Positions 60,670 through 64,000 of a stretch of DNA of 64,000 nt are shown here, one piece after another. The stretch is taken from the NCBI GenBank assembly GCA_905250075.1, contig CAJNOP010000018.1:2042569-2106568 (forward strand), in the 5' to 3' direction. The notes beneath the pieces are model-generated. The model saw nothing but the letters and a program-made list of their open reading frames with translations, made no database searches and was not told where the DNA came from. Positions within the stretch are counted from its first letter, which is position 1. Each line of letters starts with the position of its first letter. A program made the translations under genes and the position numbers. The stretch is from Rotaria sp. Silwood1. Its lineage: Eukaryota; Rotifera; Eurotatoria; Philodinida; Philodinidae.

Positions 60670-61315
60670 GTACTAAGAGTATGTTAAATCCAGCAGTAGA
60701 ACGAGTTTCATGAGTGTGATTCAGCAGTATCCCTTTCTTTTTATAACAACATAACCGATGAACTGAAATGATCTACATGTGTAGTTTCTTGCTGTTTGAT
60801 CCTCTGTTAACATAATATTTTGATCATACTGTTCTTTTGTCTATGAATTGCGGACATCTTATTGTTGATTCTTTCGAGAAACCAACATATCATTGGCGTG
60901 ATTTATGATGTTATATAGGATAAAGTTCAATGCAAAAGAAAACGATATCAATAATAATGATAATTCGAACCGTCAACCTTCCTTCAAAGTAAACTTATAT
61001 AAAAGTATCATGTCAAAACATCTATGATAGATGAATAGTCAAACATTTTCTAATAACCTTGTTTGACTAACATAAATTGCGACGTATTAATTCTTCCACA
61101 GGTATGTCTCACGAAAATAGCCCTATCTAGTACATAAAAAATGATATTTTCGCTTCTTGCTTAATATGATTCTCATAATTTTGTGAGTTTCACAGAAGGA
61201 GGAAAATTCTGTTTTGTGAAATGAAACACTAAGTAAAAATAATTCAAGCGAGTTGATTACTTATATAAAAAAAATTAAGTTGATTTGTAGGTAAACGTAA
61301 AAATAGTGTTTGTAA

Positions 61316-61775
61316 TTATGTGAGTGTAGCATTGACACATTGTCGGTAATGTTCACAACATTTTTGATAGCTTTTGCATTGAGTATCTGTTGTACATGTT
61401 GGAAAGCATAGAGAAAGATTGATAGGAGGATGTTGAATAATAACAGGTGAGAATATTACTGTCGGACAATGATCTGAATGGTCATTTGGACAATAATAAG
61501 TTCTACTGTAATAATTCACTCCATCGTATCATCATTGGCTGCACATTCACTTTGGTCTATAGTCGACAAGAAATATTTTTGAGTGATTGACCATATTTGC
61601 ATGGATTGTATCTAGCTGGTAATGGAAATATTAAACAAAAAATATTTGGATCAATAATAATTGAAGGAATCGTTTGAATTTCTAGTTGTAGAATATGTGG
61701 TTTTTCAATTTCAAATAGAGCATTTCGATCTGCACACAAAGAGATAATAGCAATGATTGCTAAAGCTTGACTCTA
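61316..61775 (-). pseudogene. Secreted cysteine-rich protein with WAP-like domain, broken
   Basis: On the minus strand an exon after an acceptor-like site near 61770 gives a hydrophobic signal segment (LAIIAIISLC), then a linker and YNPCKYGQSLKNISC. Frame changes near 61560 and 61520 are needed to reach SECAANDDTM and then YYCPNDHSDHC. The end has CFPTCTTDTQCKSYQKCCEH then YRQCV, the cysteine spacing of WAP/four-disulfide cores, often protease inhibitors. Two indels suggest a pseudogene; the first exon is not seen. Confidence 0.5.
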
Positions 61776-63583
61776 CCGAAAAAATAACGAAAGCAAATTA
61801 GACGACATTATATCTCTTTTGTGAATAATATGGATCTTTTTGTGCCAGCCTCTTAGATAAACTTTGAAATAAAATCTTAATCTAGTTATAAAATTAGATT
61901 AGTCATTATACAAGACATGACTATACTTACACATATACTTTTTATTGACTTTTCTTTAATTGATATCAATTATGACTGGATAGATTTTGAAGATTCCTCA
62001 GTTTTCTAGCATAACTATTTGTTAACAGTAGGTAAGTTAGATCACGACGAATATATGTTAATCTAAAAATAATACCAAAAGAGTGATTTCATTCTCTTAT
62101 GGTTGAAACCAACTTCGATCAATGAAGACTCTCGAGTATCTTTCTGAATAACTCTAGAATGAATAACGCTAGTGATTTGCAGTTCCTACTGGTCAGTAAT
62201 AGAGATTTAACGTTCATCTTGACGATCATTTATAGTTTCTCAGTAATATCTATCCATGTATTTTACTTTATTTTGTTTATATATAATAAAATCTTGTTAA
62301 TGCATGATGTTTCACATGAAATATGAATACGACTGATCAATAGCAATCAAAAACAAATTAATGTTATTGACTATTTGATCATGTTCATTCTTAAATACTC
62401 TATGATATTTCAAATAAAAATTTACATATTCTACAAGTCACCCATAATGCTTATCACAAACCATCCGCACAAACACATTGATATTGAGCATTGGTATTAA
62501 TAATAGCGTACTTCTTTTGTAGAAGAAGATAGTTTTATTTTTATCAGTATTCAAATATTGATCCTTATTTCAGTCGAAAGATTAGTTGCAGTATGACAAA
62601 ATCAGTTATCATATCCGATCAGCAGCAAACTAAACACAATTCAGATTTTGTCAATCAATTAAATTTTATTTAGGCTACGACGCAGTTTATTTATTTGGAT
62701 ATCACTGATAATATGGTGTTTTTTCTAACATGAATGTCAAAGTTGTATGAGTTTTACATAAATTTGATTCTTGATTGGTTTCATATTTGTCATTCCCACT
62801 ATCGTGTTACTTATTGATCGAGGATGATGATATATTTTTGGTAGATTCAATGACAAAAAAAAAAGTTCGAGAAATAGAATTTGGAAGATGAAATCGAATG
62901 ATTAAGTGTGTAGAGTGAACTCAATCAATCGAAAACTACGAGCCGTTTAGCTCGAAATAATTCTGCATCAATGATTTAATCGTAAGCAAAGCAATCCGAT
63001 ATCGATTTGTCTTAATACAAAGAGTTCGCGATAAAAACACTAGTTTTTTTTCTTAGTATCCAAATATCTGTATTGTCTCATTGCTAGGATATTACTATCC
63101 TCTGTAAGTTTGAGACGCAGGACAGCCTAGATTGTTTAAGTTAATATGAGTTATTGTTTGATAATTATTAAAATCGTTTGATACGAACTTTTCTATTTGC
63201 GATAGGTCAATATTGAGCTGTCGAATGAAGAATCTATTTTTTATAAGATTTGTCTTCTATGTTCACCTTCTAGCTTCTTCGTATGAAGGCCGATCAGCTC
63301 TTCATTAGTTTATGTGATCAAAACTAAACATGCTGTTTGTATTCAAATTATGAGGCTCAAGAATTTTACTTTTTATCTGATCGCAGGACTTCTTACAATC
63401 ATTATATTTGTTGTATGCGTTCATTTTTCTGTCTAGATTTGTTTTGCTAGCAAAAACAAGAATTATATTAAAATATAATAAAAAATAATAATAAATCAAT
63501 TAGGTAAAGAATCAATTCATTTAAACAAAACAAATTAAGTTCCATAAAATATTTACCATTATCAACAAAAATGAATAAAATAT
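61776..63583. other. Intergenic AT-rich DNA
   Basis: No supported gene or repeat is seen; the minus frame at 63305-63499 has no recognisable content. Confidence 0.45.
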
Positions 63584-64000
63584 TCATTGTAAGGAGCATT
63601 TATCTGATCGTTCATCTTGAGAAAAATTAAAAGTCTTTACAATATTATCCTTTAAATAAATAGTTGGTACAACCTAAATTAAATAAAATATAAATAATTC
63701 ATGAAAATTTTTTTACACTAACCGAATTACTAATCCATATTAAAAACCTATGTGATTCACTTCGACATGTAAATGAATATGTTTTATTGTTGAGACGTGT
63801 ATTTTCTTTTAGCCATTCTTTTGATATTGGTTTAGTTATATCATTAAATTGAAATACACCATTTCCAAGATGATGAAAATCATTAATTATTTGACATATT
63901 AATCTTATTGAATTAACATGAATAAATAATCGTTCAACACATGGAAATATTCGACTAAGTTCTTTAATTTGTGTACGATTAGTAAATTTTATTATACATT
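63584..64000 (-). CDS. 3' end of a gene running off the window, possibly an F-box-like protein
   Basis: The segment 64000-63723 is open in one frame, and after a GTTAGT...TTTAG intron of 49 bp it continues at 63673-63584 to a TGA, phase 0. It encodes about 121 residues including LSRIFPCVERLFIHVNSIRL and FTCRSESHRFLIWISNS. The alternation of leucines with IFPxVERL reminds me of the C-terminal leucine-rich part of rotifer F-box-like proteins, but no F-box lies in this window. Substrate-adaptor function in ubiquitination is therefore speculative. Confidence 0.55.

Noticed and set aside
1..64000. CRISPR arrays, rRNA genes, functional tRNAs, bacterial operons
   Set aside because: None was found. 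Regularly spaced repeats here (93-bp and 21-bp arrays) lack unique spacers between conserved repeats.

Overview
The window looks like bdelloid rotifer nuclear DNA, possibly a Rotaria-like species with a repeat-rich genome; this is an inference. The DNA is AT-rich and eukaryotic, with GT-AG introns, many of them 50-90 bp. Animal genes (two rhodopsin-like receptors, a BICD-type dynein adaptor, broken LDL-receptor-A and WAP-like secreted genes) sit beside genes of bacterial, phage or plant affinity (an EXORDIUM-like protein, a triple phage-tail-collar protein, an SMP-30-like propeller remnant). That mixture, together with dense short DNA transposons and degenerate TG/AC-rich tracts, fits bdelloids. 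I see no CRISPR array, rRNA gene or bacterial operon.

Layout. 1-2625: a degenerate 93-bp satellite interrupted by a decayed hAT transposon with an 8-bp target duplication. 2626-11845: two related receptor genes (minus strand) flank a three-exon gene for a 500-residue acidic protein whose long intron carries a foldback element. 11846-23168: gene-poor, with a 1.2-kb imperfect palindrome at 15190-16430. 23169-28209: a seven-exon BICDR-like dynein adaptor (plus) and a two-exon, two-membrane-span protein (minus). 28210-36807: pseudogene fragments, small inverted-repeat elements and non-coding DNA. 36808-41094: a spliced gene that joins a signal peptide or anchor and a Thr-rich stalk to three tail-collar domains. 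41541-45682: two non-autonomous DNA transposons and a 76-bp MITE around a broken LDLR-A gene. 46407-49706: a complete four-exon EXORDIUM-like gene. 49707-53488: TG-rich tracts and a 2-kb palindrome with hammerhead-ribozyme-like motifs in both arms, carrying two further insertions whose empty sites survive in the opposite arm. 53903-57440: a hAT-type element with GTACTC-repeat termini and a perfect 8-bp duplication, into which an apparently intact Tc1/mariner transposon has inserted. 57495-64000: a cysteine-rich secreted gene with two in-frame TGAs, a foldback element, two more broken genes and the 3' end of a gene that runs off the window.

The genes do not form a pathway. The main theme is an accessory, transposon-rich region in which likely foreign genes have acquired introns and secretion signals and host genes are decaying. 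Exon models were made by eye from reading-frame continuity and splice dinucleotides; no database search was run.
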